47,921 bases of DNA from Patescibacteria group bacterium (GTDB taxonomy: Bacteria > Patescibacteria > ABY1 > UBA10025 > JAHIVO01), in NCBI GenBank assembly GCA_028718605.1, contig JAQULM010000001.1, positions 603,201 to 651,121 of the forward strand. Direction: 5' to 3'. The position numbers and the translations under genes are program-made. Positions 40,853 to 47,921 of the stretch are shown one piece after another (position 1 is the stretch's first letter; each line of letters starts with the position of its first letter). The notes below the pieces were generated by a model. It searched no databases, was not told where the DNA came from, and worked only from the letters and a program-made list of their open reading frames with translations.

Positions 40853-41156
40853 TAACGGGAGGAGACACATGATCTTCTCCCGGAATCATTACGCGCGTCC
40901 GAGGACGTGCGAGAACGATTTTTGCCGGTTCATACATTCCGGTTCGTACAGCCTGAAGGGTTGCTACGAAGTGGACATCAGAACCAGCCCGCTCAGCTTC
41001 TTCATACGACAGATACCTCCAAAAAAGAGTTTCTGCTGCCCGGGAACTAATCGACTACCTCGTTCCGGGATACTAATAGTGAACCACTATATTGAAATGC
41101 GGTCAATGTCTGCGCTGTTGAAAATCGAGAGCCCCCTTGGTACAATAAGCTCACGT
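40853..41156 (+). other. Second strong start site in frame with the sortase
   Basis: GGGAGGAGACAC precedes an ATG at 40869, and the frame runs without a stop into the sortase gene. The 96 residues it would add (with several Cys and Arg) are unlike any sortase N-terminus, and the sortase has its own promoter and anchor. It may be a truncated small gene joined in frame, or a real N-terminal extension. Confidence 0.35.
41118..41146 (+). promoter_or_regulatory. Promoter of the sortase gene
   Basis: TTGAAA (41118-41123), 17 bases, TACAAT (41141-41146). Start near 41153, four bases before the ATG at 41157. It decides the start and suggests a leaderless transcript. Confidence 0.65.
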
Positions 41157-41867
41157 ATGCAACTGCGGATCCAAAAAAAGAAAAAAGCGGGCTTGCGGAG
41201 CTATACGATGACAATTATCCTCGTGATCGCTGCTGCTGCCGTCGGGTATTTGATTTTTGTTAATTGGCAGCAGAGCTCGCATACGATCGACTCTGCCAAT
41301 TCCATCATTGAGGAGAATGTAAATGGGACGCACCATACGAACGCGACAAACCAAAAGCCCGAACCCGTTCCGCTTGAGACTGCCCAAGCTGATTTCCTCT
41401 GGATACCGGACCGTAGCATTGAAACGCCCATCCAGTACGTTGACGAAGCTACCGAGAAGGTGTTCCAGGAAGCGCTCACCAAAGGCGTCGTGCACTACCC
41501 GGGCACTGCCTTGCCGGGAGAGTACGGAAATCCGTACATATTCGGACACTCATCAGACTACGCGTGGAAAGCGGGGAATTACAAACAGGTTCTGAAACCC
41601 CTCGTCGATATTCCCGTCGGCACGGAAGTGCGCATTACGAACCCAGACGGTGAGCTGTTTATCTACCATGTCATCGAAACAAAAATCGTTGGCCCAAAAG
41701 ACGTCTCCGTCATGGACCAATTCAACTATGAGCGCAAGCTCCTCACACTCCAAACATCCTGGCCCGTCGGCACCGCCCTGAAACGCTACATCGCGGTGTG
41801 CGAACTCGATGAACAGGCGACATACGGCACCAGTACAAATAGTAATACCAACACTGCCCAATTATAA
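41157..41867 (+). CDS. Sortase-family protein with Ser at the catalytic Cys position
   Basis: 236 residues: basic N-terminus (QKKKKAGLR), one membrane anchor (about 17-35), linker, and a sortase barrel (about 80-217). The catalytic His is seen as H131 in YIFGHSSDY and the Arg as R210 in TALKRYIAV. At the active site the normal TLxTC reads TLQTS (S201), encoded by TCC; TGC would be Cys. The rest of the motif (WPVGT) is intact. Sortases attach proteins to the wall or to each other through a Cys thioester, so the enzyme may be inactive, changed in chemistry, or the base may be an error. No sorting-signal substrate was identified nearby. Confidence 0.88.
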   Translation: MQLRIQKKKKAGLRSYTMTIILVIAAAAVGYLIFVNWQQSSHTIDSANSIIEENVNGTHHTNATNQKPEPVPLETAQADFLWIPDRSIETPIQYVDEATEKVFQEALTKGVVHYPGTALPGEYGNPYIFGHSSDYAWKAGNYKQVLKPLVDIPVGTEVRITNPDGELFIYHVIETKIVGPKDVSVMDQFNYERKLLTLQTSWPVGTALKRYIAVCELDEQATYGTSTNSNTNTAQL

Positions 41868-41901
41868 AATGCGCCCCATTGCTTCTAAATGGCTGGTTTT
41901 G

Positions 41902-42924
41902 TTATACAAGCTTTGATTGCAGCGACGCGGGCGCTTCTTTACCGAGGTGTTTGTACCCTGATTCTGTCACCACGCGGCCGCGGGGCGTACGCGCAAGGAG
42001 CCCGATCTGCATAAGGTACGGCTCATACACATCCTCGAGCGTTGACTGGTCTTCGGATATCGCGGCAGCAATGGTTGTCAGCCCTACCGGACCGCCACCG
42101 AATTTTTCTATGATAATGGATAGGATTTTACGGTCAATATCATCGAGTCCCTGGCGGTCAATTTCGAGCTCCTTCAATGCTTCTGCCGCGATTGCTGGCG
42201 ATACGGTCCCGTCGCCCTTGACCTGCGCGTAGTCACGCACCCGCTTCAGGAGCCGGTTAGCAACACGCGGTGTGCGCCGTGCGCGCTTGGCGATTTCGTG
42301 CAGAGCGTCACCGTGAACCTTGATTTTAAGAATTTTTGCCGAGCGCTCAACGATCTTCCTGATATCCTCCTCCTCATAGAAATCCAGGCGGTACACGGTC
42401 CCGAAACGGTCACGGAGCGGGGAAGAAAGCAGGTGCACGCGCGTGGTTGCGCCGACGAGCGTAAACTTCGGGAGGTCGAGCCGCAGCGTGCGGGCGGACG
42501 GGCCTTTTCCAACGACAATGTCAAGCGCATAATCTTCCATGGCAGGATAAAAAATTTCTTCCACCACGCGGTTCAGGCGGTGGATTTCATCGATAAAGAG
42601 AATATCGCCATCCTCAAGGTTGGTAAGGATCGCACCGAGATCGCCGGCCTTCTCGATCGCCGGGCCTGACGTGACGCGGCAGTTGACGCCCATCTCATGC
42701 GCGATAATATGGGCGAGCGTTGTTTTCCCGATCCCCGGCGGCCCATGCAACAGCACATGCTCGAGCGGCTCGTCCCGTTGCTTGGCAGCTTTCATGAATA
42801 TTTCCAAATTCCGCTTAACCTTGCCCTGGCCGATGAATTCAGCAAGTGTTTTTGGCCGGAGGGTCAGGTCAAGGTTCTGGTCCTCCTTGTCCTCGTCCGC
42901 TGTAATAACTCGCGCTGGAGACAT
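41902..42924 (-). CDS. ruvB: Holliday junction branch-migration helicase RuvB
   Basis: 340 residues, normal length. The AAA+ motor that with RuvA drives branch migration in recombination repair. Landmarks: LRPKTLAEFIGQ (22-33), Walker A GPPGIGKTT (61-69), Walker B with DEIH (112-115), sensor 1 LVGATTR, the arginine finger region SSPLRDRFG and the winged-helix end with GGGPVGLTTIAAAI and RTPRGRVVT. Starts 18 bases after the nif3-like gene, so probably co-transcribed. RuvA and RuvC are not in the window. Confidence 0.97.
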   Translation of the reverse strand: MSPARVITADEDKEDQNLDLTLRPKTLAEFIGQGKVKRNLEIFMKAAKQRDEPLEHVLLHGPPGIGKTTLAHIIAHEMGVNCRVTSGPAIEKAGDLGAILTNLEDGDILFIDEIHRLNRVVEEIFYPAMEDYALDIVVGKGPSARTLRLDLPKFTLVGATTRVHLLSSPLRDRFGTVYRLDFYEEEDIRKIVERSAKILKIKVHGDALHEIAKRARRTPRVANRLLKRVRDYAQVKGDGTVSPAIAAEALKELEIDRQGLDDIDRKILSIIIEKFGGGPVGLTTIAAAISEDQSTLEDVYEPYLMQIGLLARTPRGRVVTESGYKHLGKEAPASLQSKLV

Positions 42925-42942
42925 ATGGCGATTTCGAATAAT

Positions 42943-43938
42943 TTACCGCCGCTTTAATGCGGAGCGTCGGCGATCCTTAAACCGTTTCACGCGGATCAAT
43001 CCTGAACAGGGAATAACCTCGACACCGCGTTTTTCAATCTCGTCCAGAAAAAAATTCATTCCAACTGAGTCCGAGGAAATGTGCCCCGCGATAATTACGT
43101 TGATATGGTGCTTCTCCGCCTCCTTCTTGTGCTCCTCCTGCATGTGCATGCCGATAATCGTCCCGATTCCAGCCTGGGCCATCCGCTCGTACATATCCTT
43201 CGACCCCTCAGTTCCACCCGTAATTTCTGTTAGCGCGATCTTGCCCGTATAGCGCTCGGGTGTACCAGTGAAAAGCATCGGGCCTGCTTTCAAACGAATA
43301 GCGGCGCGGTATTCCGGAATTTGTTTCAGGAGCTTCATCACGTCTCCGACGCGTTCGATGTTCCTGCTCTCGCGTTTCAGGAGCCTATGCAAGTAATTCG
43401 CCAAATTATTATCGGCGGCTGTATGTACGCAAATAATGTCCTGTTTAAGGAGCGCTGCCGCATCAACGGTCTTGTAATGGTTCACTGCGGAGATGGAACG
43501 CTCAACTTCATCGAGCCGGAGCTTGATTAAACTCTCAGCAATGGTAATGGGCACGCCATACTGTGCGAGCACCTCTGCCTGGAGCTCCATCACTTCGTGC
43601 AGGCCGGCAAGGGCTGACCCGACAGGATGATGAGCAATAATGAGGTCAATCGGCTTTTCGCGCGATAGCTCATGTGCGAGGAGCACCTCCTCCGCTTCAA
43701 TATCAATACCGGCAAGGACACGACGGACCGGCGTTTTGGGGTCACGCACATACATGCGCGTATCAGAAAACGGATTGGTCAGCCGTTCGCGGTCATACTC
43801 GCTCTTCTGCTCACGCGTCAGCTGGTCATACAGCATCCGTTCGCGTTTCAGCTTCTTCCGGACAGCGGCAGCGCCGCGCAAGTCGTTCTGGATCCCGAGA
43901 GAAATTGCGAGCTGATAAATTGCCTCGATAGTCATCAT
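42943..43938 (-). CDS. NIF3-like (DUF34) metal-binding protein
   Basis: 331 residues from the ATG at 43938 (a second ATG follows at once; the GTG at 43947 is less likely). NIF3 fold proteins bind two metals. Ligand motifs are visible: LIIAHHPVGSAL (His pair), VHTAADN and VIIAGHISSD near the C-terminus. The N-terminus has an extra helical charged region (KKLKRERMLYDQLTREQKSEYDRER). Proposed as metal chaperone or hydrolase; no agreed function. Upstream of ruvB on the same strand. Starts about 55 bases from the divergent RNA promoter. Confidence 0.88.
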   Translation of the reverse strand: MMTIEAIYQLAISLGIQNDLRGAAAVRKKLKRERMLYDQLTREQKSEYDRERLTNPFSDTRMYVRDPKTPVRRVLAGIDIEAEEVLLAHELSREKPIDLIIAHHPVGSALAGLHEVMELQAEVLAQYGVPITIAESLIKLRLDEVERSISAVNHYKTVDAAALLKQDIICVHTAADNNLANYLHRLLKRESRNIERVGDVMKLLKQIPEYRAAIRLKAGPMLFTGTPERYTGKIALTEITGGTEGSKDMYERMAQAGIGTIIGMHMQEEHKKEAEKHHINVIIAGHISSDSVGMNFFLDEIEKRGVEVIPCSGLIRVKRFKDRRRSALKRR

Positions 43939-43992
43939 AAACAACACGTTTAATGATTAACGCACTTACATACTACCATCGCGGAGGCACTC

Positions 43993-44021
43993 TTGACAAG
44001 TTTTCCAAACCATGATATCAT
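43993..44021 (+). promoter_or_regulatory. Promoter of the structured RNA
   Basis: TTGACA (43993-43998), 17 bases, TATCAT (44016-44021). Near-consensus and identical in both boxes to the promoter at 34418. Start near 44028. The next gene is 290 bases downstream. Confidence 0.7.
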
Positions 44022-44112
44022 GGCATGTTCATTAAAAAATGACTCTTTTTCTTATTAATTTTCGCCCTCAATAAAAAAGGCAGCTGGAATCCTACCCATA
44101 TCGGTGATGGCC

Positions 44113-44218
44113 GGCGACCTGCAGTCACGACAAGCATGGGGGTTGCTCTCTACGGATGGTCGGGGTGCTAACCCACCTTAACCACTCCTGGGAGCAATCT
44201 TCTTGACTGCAGATCGCC
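44113..44218 (+). ncRNA. Long-hairpin RNA of unknown type
   Basis: Non-coding. Outer stem: GGCGACCTGCAGTCA (44113-44127) with TGACTGCAGATCGCC (44204-44218), 14 of 15 paired. Second stem: GTTGCTCTC (44142-44150) with GGGAGCAAT (44190-44198). Between them is an asymmetric internal loop, and the tip holds GGGGT/ACCC. A T-run (44249-44254) follows. The RNA would begin at about 44028. The long hairpin with a central bulge recalls 6S RNA in shape only; SRP, tmRNA and RNase P motifs are missing. Confidence 0.6.
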
Positions 44219-44251
44219 TATCATACACAGTGTATTCGTCAGCTGGTCTTT

Positions 44252-44279
44252 TTTACATATATCAGCAAATAGTTATACT
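44252..44279 (+). promoter_or_regulatory. Promoter of the small membrane gene at 44318
   Basis: TTTACA (44252-44257), 16 bases, TATACT (44274-44279). It gives the gene a start of its own behind the structured RNA. Confidence 0.6.
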
Positions 44280-44317
44280 GAGAGGAAACTACATACATCC
44301 ACGAAAGGAGGCACTCC

Positions 44318-44608
44318 GTGGATACTTCATTCCTTGCCCAGTATTTACTCTACCAGACACACCTCTCGACGATGTGCTTGGTGGGATGCGCCGGCGTCAT
44401 CTTGTTCCTTCTCAAGGTGGCGTTTCCGAGCGAAGACCCTCGAGGAAAAATGAGTGTCCTGCTCGGTGCGATCGCATTGATTCTCGTACTGGTATTTGCC
44501 TTTAACATCGGCTGGTTCGCCCGCGACAAATCGTGGGGGTGCGAGCAGGTCCAGCAGGACCGCCAGACCGAAGTCCAACGGCTCAACAATGAGCTCAAAG
44601 GCAAATAA
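44318..44608 (+). CDS. Small two-pass membrane protein, function unknown
   Basis: 96 residues with GTG start; AAAGGAGG six bases before it is the strongest ribosome site in the window and supports this start. Two hydrophobic segments (about 18-34 and 46-67) and a charged helical C-terminus (CEQVQQDRQTEVQRLNNELKGK) that looks like a short coiled coil. Two Cys in the first segment. Followed by a strong terminator, so a single-gene transcript. No family recognised. Confidence 0.75.
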   Translation: MDTSFLAQYLLYQTHLSTMCLVGCAGVILFLLKVAFPSEDPRGKMSVLLGAIALILVLVFAFNIGWFARDKSWGCEQVQQDRQTEVQRLNNELKGK

Positions 44609-44659
44609 CCAAAAACAAACAGGAGTACATTGGAATGACTTCCTCAATTCGCTAACGCG

Positions 44660-44695
44660 CCCGGAACACTAATAGGATTGGTGGACCGGGTTTTT
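44660..44695 (+). terminator. Intrinsic terminator of the small membrane gene
   Basis: CCCGG (44660-44664) with CCGGG (44686-44690), continued by CACTAAT/ATTGGTG, then TTTTT (44691-44695). Plus-strand only, as no T-run is on the other side. Confidence 0.85.
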
Positions 44696-44712
44696 CATTT
44701 CTAGCAATTCTG

Positions 44713-46521
44713 CTACTGCGTCGCTTCTGGCGACAGTTTTTCGACGCCGACAAGGCACACTGCCTGCCACGGCACGTAGTGGCTCGTGAATGTGTCTGTT
44801 TTTTTCGTACCATCCGCGGCACTGACCGTCCGCGTAAATTCAGCATCCGCACCGGCGTGCGCCGATTCGGTGCATTTCGTCACTCCCGGCTTCTGGTCGA
44901 GTGTTTCAATGTACTTCGTCGGTCCCGGCTGTACCTGGTTATAAATCCGCGGTGCAGTCTGCTCTACGATCCTTCCGTCGCTCGTCCCATAGAACCGAAA
45001 GTACAGGTCATCGCCCGACAACTCGGTTGTAAATAAAACATAGTGTTCGGTATCATTTACAAACCGTAAATCGGGTTTTGGATCGTAAATGGTTGCGTCC
45101 GTGCCCGCAGGCTCATAGTATGACACGCGGTACGAATGGCTTTTCCGCTCGAGAATCGGGAACCCAGCGTCAAGCGCCACGCGGAATGCCGTCGTGCCGA
45201 TCTGGCACAACCCGCCCCCGTACTCGGGAATCGTTTTATTGCCCTTGATAACCAACTCGGGCAAATACCCCGTTGACGCTTCGATTTTCCCGAGCGCTTT
45301 CACGAGTGAAAATTCCTCTCCCGGCTTTATGAGGAGGCCGTTCAAGGAATCTGAGCCGACTTTGATGTTGTGCCGGCGATTCTGGGGGCTGCGGGCGAAA
45401 TTCGAATGCCCCTCACCGATGAGCTCCTGGATGCCAAGGTTATTCACATTATCAGTGGTAATAGTCGGCTCGGTTTCGGCAACAATTAAGTCAATCTCCT
45501 GAATGCCGACTTGGCGGATTTTTTCATTTATCATGCGCACCGACTCCTGGATATCCAGTTCGCGGCCCGTCTGGGAGGGCTGAAACTCCGTCACGCGCCC
45601 ATTATCCATCGTAAACTTCGCCTCACGCACCTCAACATTAATCTCTTTCCCAATTTCCTCAAGGCGCGCTTGCAGCTGTTGCGGCGCGAGCCCGACGGTT
45701 GTTTGGCCGTCAACTCGTGCGAAGGTGAGCCACGAACGTACCTGTTCCTGCGTCAACTCCCAGGACCGGTCGCCGGATACTAAAATAAAGGGAGTTGATT
45801 TCAGCACTTGGTGCGCCAGGTCAAGGGCTTCGGACGCGCCCGCTGCTGTAATTTCAGGAATGTCCGGCTCAAGTTCAACTTCGATCGTTTGCGCCGCGAA
45901 GCTGTTCAGGTGCCGTTGAACGGTTTTGGCAATCCCGTCGTAATCGAACGTTCGGCCCGCTGTTTCTGCTGCCACTGACATTACGTCGCCGTCTCCAATG
46001 ACGAGCTGCGCATCCTTCGCTGGCTCCTCGTACGATGACAGCTTTAAACGGAGCGCTTCGATGAGCGCTTCGCGATCAATTGACACAACAGGAACGACAT
46101 TCCATCCCCGTATCCAATAAAATATATGCTCTGCTTCACTCTGCGCGCGCGTTGCTGCCTTAACACGCGCAATAGTCGCATCAATATCATATGAAAAGAT
46201 CCGCCGTGCAAGCTCAGGGTTTGTGGGATCGCTGATCGTTGAAAAAATTACAAATGCGTCATCCCCATACCGGAACGTAAGTCCTCGGTCTGCCAGCTCA
46301 TTCATGGACTCCTGGAGCTGGGCGCGTGCGGCTGCATACGTTTTCCCTCCGAGATCAAGCTGCCCAACGTGGATTCCGGGGAACAGAGAGTCACGGTATG
46401 CGCCGCAGAAAATAAAAACAAACGCAATCAGCGCGGCTGCAGTTGTTACAAGGCAAAAAAGAGTGATGAGAGTGCCCCGGAATTCCGGTGCAGGCGCAGC
46501 GTTTTGCTTTTTTTTATTCAT
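44713..46521 (-). CDS. VanW-family wall-associated protein
   Basis: 602 residues from ATG 46521 (a TTG two codons upstream is also open). N-terminal membrane anchor (about 17-40), two peptidoglycan-binding-4-type domains (about 60-350) and the VanW domain (about 370-500) with the signature EYGGGLCQIGTTAFRVALDAG and the tail YYEPAGTDATIYDPKPDLRF. A Ser/Thr-rich C-terminal region follows with three Cys. VanW proteins act at the outer face of the membrane in cell-wall functions that are not well defined. Last of a run with the membrane protein and the DUF3006-like protein. Confidence 0.93.
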   Translation of the reverse strand: MNKKKQNAAPAPEFRGTLITLFCLVTTAAALIAFVFIFCGAYRDSLFPGIHVGQLDLGGKTYAAARAQLQESMNELADRGLTFRYGDDAFVIFSTISDPTNPELARRIFSYDIDATIARVKAATRAQSEAEHIFYWIRGWNVVPVVSIDREALIEALRLKLSSYEEPAKDAQLVIGDGDVMSVAAETAGRTFDYDGIAKTVQRHLNSFAAQTIEVELEPDIPEITAAGASEALDLAHQVLKSTPFILVSGDRSWELTQEQVRSWLTFARVDGQTTVGLAPQQLQARLEEIGKEINVEVREAKFTMDNGRVTEFQPSQTGRELDIQESVRMINEKIRQVGIQEIDLIVAETEPTITTDNVNNLGIQELIGEGHSNFARSPQNRRHNIKVGSDSLNGLLIKPGEEFSLVKALGKIEASTGYLPELVIKGNKTIPEYGGGLCQIGTTAFRVALDAGFPILERKSHSYRVSYYEPAGTDATIYDPKPDLRFVNDTEHYVLFTTELSGDDLYFRFYGTSDGRIVEQTAPRIYNQVQPGPTKYIETLDQKPGVTKCTESAHAGADAEFTRTVSAADGTKKTDTFTSHYVPWQAVCLVGVEKLSPEATQ

Positions 46522-46539
46522 TGCCAATGCATTAAGAGG

Positions 46540-46923
46540 CTACCACGGCTGGATCAAATACGCCAGCACCGGAAGAAATAACACTGATAGTAAAAAAAGT
46601 AGCGTTAGCTTCAAGCGTGACTCATGCCGGGCCATGGCAGCGCGCCTGAGCTTCACAACATCGTAACAGAGCTGCACTGTCGTAACAACGAGCAGGGCGA
46701 CACCGACCAAGAAAAGACCAATTGTCCCGGCAATAATACCGCTCATGACCTGGTCGGAAAGTCTCATCTGCGGGCTCAGTGCGAACGCGGCGACGAAAGC
46801 AATTGGCACGGCCGCGAGGACGATAAAGGGCCAAAAAAAGAGTCCTGGCGGCGGTAAGAGCAGCCGAATTTCCTGCGCCGGAAGGCTTGGCGCCGGCTTG
46901 TTGGACGCGAGAAGTTTTGGCAT
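46540..46923 (-). CDS. Small membrane protein, function unknown
   Basis: 127 residues. Proline-rich cytoplasmic start (APSLPAQEIRLLLPPPG), then three hydrophobic segments (about 28-48, 60-82 and 105-124) with a basic loop RRAAMARHESRLK. Spacing of 3 bases to the gene before and 18 bases to vanW suggests one operon. No family recognised. Confidence 0.7.
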   Translation of the reverse strand: MPKLLASNKPAPSLPAQEIRLLLPPPGLFFWPFIVLAAVPIAFVAAFALSPQMRLSDQVMSGIIAGTIGLFLVGVALLVVTTVQLCYDVVKLRRAAMARHESRLKLTLLFLLSVLFLPVLAYLIQPW

Positions 46924-46926
46924 ACG

Positions 46927-47160
46927 CTACCCTTGGAGCAGTGTATTGATAATATCACGCTTGAGTTGCTCGCGTTCAGCCTCTTCCGAATGCGCATTCG
47001 ATACGCGGAGGTGCATCACCATTCCTTCCCTGACGTCGTTCGGGAGCTTTTTAATAGGCCAGCGGAGCACCTGAGTATCGTCAACTTGAAGCACTGCATT
47101 CGTATTTTCAAATCCGATAATCGTTGCCACCCGCTGAAATTCTTGGTCGTTCGATGGCAT
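46927..47160 (-). CDS. DUF3006-like small protein
   Basis: 77 residues from ATG 47160; the AAGGAGG upstream fixes this start rather than the longer frame. The pattern ATIIGFENTNAVLQVDDTQVLRWPIKKLPNDVREGMVMHLRV resembles DUF3006 proteins (I.G.E...A.V.V.D...W....LP...EG.V..L), followed by a charged helix (EEAEREQLKRDIINTLLQG). The match to the family is by eye. Lies 5 bases after hsp20 and probably is made with it. Confidence 0.65.
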   Translation of the reverse strand: MPSNDQEFQRVATIIGFENTNAVLQVDDTQVLRWPIKKLPNDVREGMVMHLRVSNAHSEEAEREQLKRDIINTLLQG

Positions 47161-47165
47161 GGCGG

Positions 47166-47654
47166 CTATTCCTCCTTCACCTTGACAACAGTTACCTTGC
47201 TTACTTTCGTTGCTTTCGGCAACACGATGTTGAGAATGCCGTTCTTCATTGTCGCCCGTATCCGATCTACTTTCACTTCGCACGGCAAGATGATTGAACG
47301 GGAAAAGCCGCCCCAATAACATTCCCGATAAAAATAGTCATCCTCTGCCACTACTTCCTCGTGGGTTCGCTTGCCGCGGATAGTTATCATGTCATTGTTG
47401 ATTGAGATGTCGATATCCTCCGGCTTTACTCCGGCGATTGTGGATTTGATGACAATATCATCTCCAGACTGGTACACGTCAACAGCAAGCTGGCCAGCAT
47501 AGTCCTCGCCCGCGAGCCAGTCGCCTTCTTTCGCGTTCGGCTCCTCTGAATTGCGGGGTGGGGTTGAGCTAACGCTCGTTTTCGTTGCGTTGTTGAGGAA
47601 ATTGTATTCGTACGCTCCGGTGTTTCCCTTTGGTTTTGTCATGGCGTCATTCAT
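47166..47654 (-). CDS. Hsp20-type small heat-shock protein
   Basis: 162 residues from ATG 47654 (another ATG at 47642; a TTG at 47672 lies too near the promoter). Disordered N-terminus of about 45 residues, then the alpha-crystallin domain (about 50-145): LAVDVYQSGDDIVIKSTIAGVKPEDIDISINNDMITIRGKR is the family core and the late A-x-x-x-N-G-I-L motif is seen as ATMKNGILNIVLPK. ATP-independent holdase that binds unfolded proteins. C-terminus short and basic, no clear IxI. Promoter directly upstream. Confidence 0.94.
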   Translation of the reverse strand: MNDAMTKPKGNTGAYEYNFLNNATKTSVSSTPPRNSEEPNAKEGDWLAGEDYAGQLAVDVYQSGDDIVIKSTIAGVKPEDIDISINNDMITIRGKRTHEEVVAEDDYFYRECYWGGFSRSIILPCEVKVDRIRATMKNGILNIVLPKATKVSKVTVVKVKEE

Positions 47655-47682
47655 AGTAAACAAAGGATTCAAATATACCTAC

Positions 47683-47711
47683 AGTATAATACAAGCGGCG
47701 GTGCCGCGCAA
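47683..47711 (-). promoter_or_regulatory. Promoter of hsp20
   Basis: Minus strand TTGCGC (47711-47706), 17 bases, TATACT (47688-47683). Good -10, moderate -35. No CIRCE-type inverted repeat is seen next to it. Confidence 0.5.
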
Positions 47712-47849
47712 CGCGCCCTCTGCGATCATTGACAGGATGCACCCGCTCCGTTATCATACTGTATTGTCTGCGGCGCCCATCGCTCAGGAGGCCTCGGACT
47801 CCACCCTTTCATGCCTGCGTCCGCATTTTGGCAAACGACAATTCCATAT

Positions 47850-47921
47850 GGCCCTATCGTCTAATGGTTAGGACATTGGCTTTTCAAGCCAACAATCGGG
47901 GTTCGATTCCCCGTGGGGCTA
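47850..47921 (+). tRNA. tRNA-Glu (anticodon TTC), 3' end at window edge
   Basis: Acceptor GGCCCTA/TGGGGCT, D arm with TCTAATGGTTAGGA, anticodon stem TTGGC/GCCAA around TTTTCAA (anticodon TTC), T arm TCGGG-GTTCGAT-TCCCCG type. The discriminator A is the last base of the window, so CCA cannot be checked. Confidence 0.93.

Noticed and set aside
44113..44218. Integron attC site or TPP riboswitch
   Set aside because: The inverted repeat lacks the RYYYAAC/GTTRRRY ends of attC, and GGGGTGC is not followed by CTGAGA as in TPP riboswitches.
1..47921. CRISPR array
   Set aside because: No series of short equal repeats with unique spacers was seen on either strand.
1..47921. Recoded TGA (as glycine), as in some CPR lineages
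   Set aside because: TGA acts as a stop in well-defined genes such as the receiver at 5660, and no recognised gene needs it read through.

Overview
The window looks like a piece of a bacterial chromosome from the Candidate Phyla Radiation (Patescibacteria). This is inferred from the mix of genes, not from a marker tree: a compact type IV pilus operon, a sortase, VanW, SpoIID and amidase wall proteins with Ig-like domains, two O-antigen-ligase-like proteins, QueA, RuvB, NIF3 and Hsp20. TGA is used as a stop (for example where the response regulator overlaps pilB as ATGA), so the code is the standard bacterial one. Host genes are of medium G+C. One long block is clearly AT-rich and foreign.

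Layout. 1-8.2 kb: a minus-strand operon that encodes, in order of transcription, a histidine kinase, a response regulator, PilB, PilC, a GspH-type pseudopilin and a very long prepilin-like protein that runs off the left edge; pilT is divergent on the plus strand. 8.3-9.0 kb: tRNA-Arg(TCG), tRNA-Val(TAC), a small membrane protein and tRNA-Ala(TGC). About 9.0-20.4 kb: an AT-rich integrated element beside tRNA-Ala with a large serine recombinase, an AlpA/MerR-like regulator, HsdR, a fused HsdM-HsdS, a ParB-domain protein, a Dam-type adenine methylase, an unidentified structured RNA, four tiny hydrophobic or basic proteins, a terminase-small-subunit-like protein and an orphan gene. 20.5-27 kb: a lone receiver protein and secreted or wall proteins (PGRP amidase, a signal-peptide protein, a DUF4214-like/Ig protein). 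27-34.3 kb: a minus-strand surface-glycan cluster (flippase, GT4, two Wzy/WaaL-like proteins, a GT39-like protein). 34.4-41.9 kb: SpoIID/Ig protein, a five-repeat orphan protein, a SANT/Myb-like protein, a TonB-like gene next to a duplicated queA 3' end, queA, a palindrome-rich non-coding tract and a sortase whose catalytic Cys is Ser. 41.9-47.9 kb: ruvB, nif3, a second structured RNA, small membrane proteins, vanW, a DUF3006-like protein, hsp20 and tRNA-Glu(TTC).

How the parts fit together. The pilus genes form an assembly and retraction machine (PilB/PilT) with a two-component pair in the same operon. The glycan cluster and the wall proteins describe a cell surface built by lipid-linked glycan export and wall remodelling. 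The integrated element is the accessory part: one cassette combines type I restriction-modification with a ParB-Dam pair, then a structured RNA and a run of very small membrane proteins. Several genes have a recognisable -10 only a few bases before the ATG, which suggests leaderless or near-leaderless transcripts, while other orphan genes have strong GGAGG-type ribosome binding sites.
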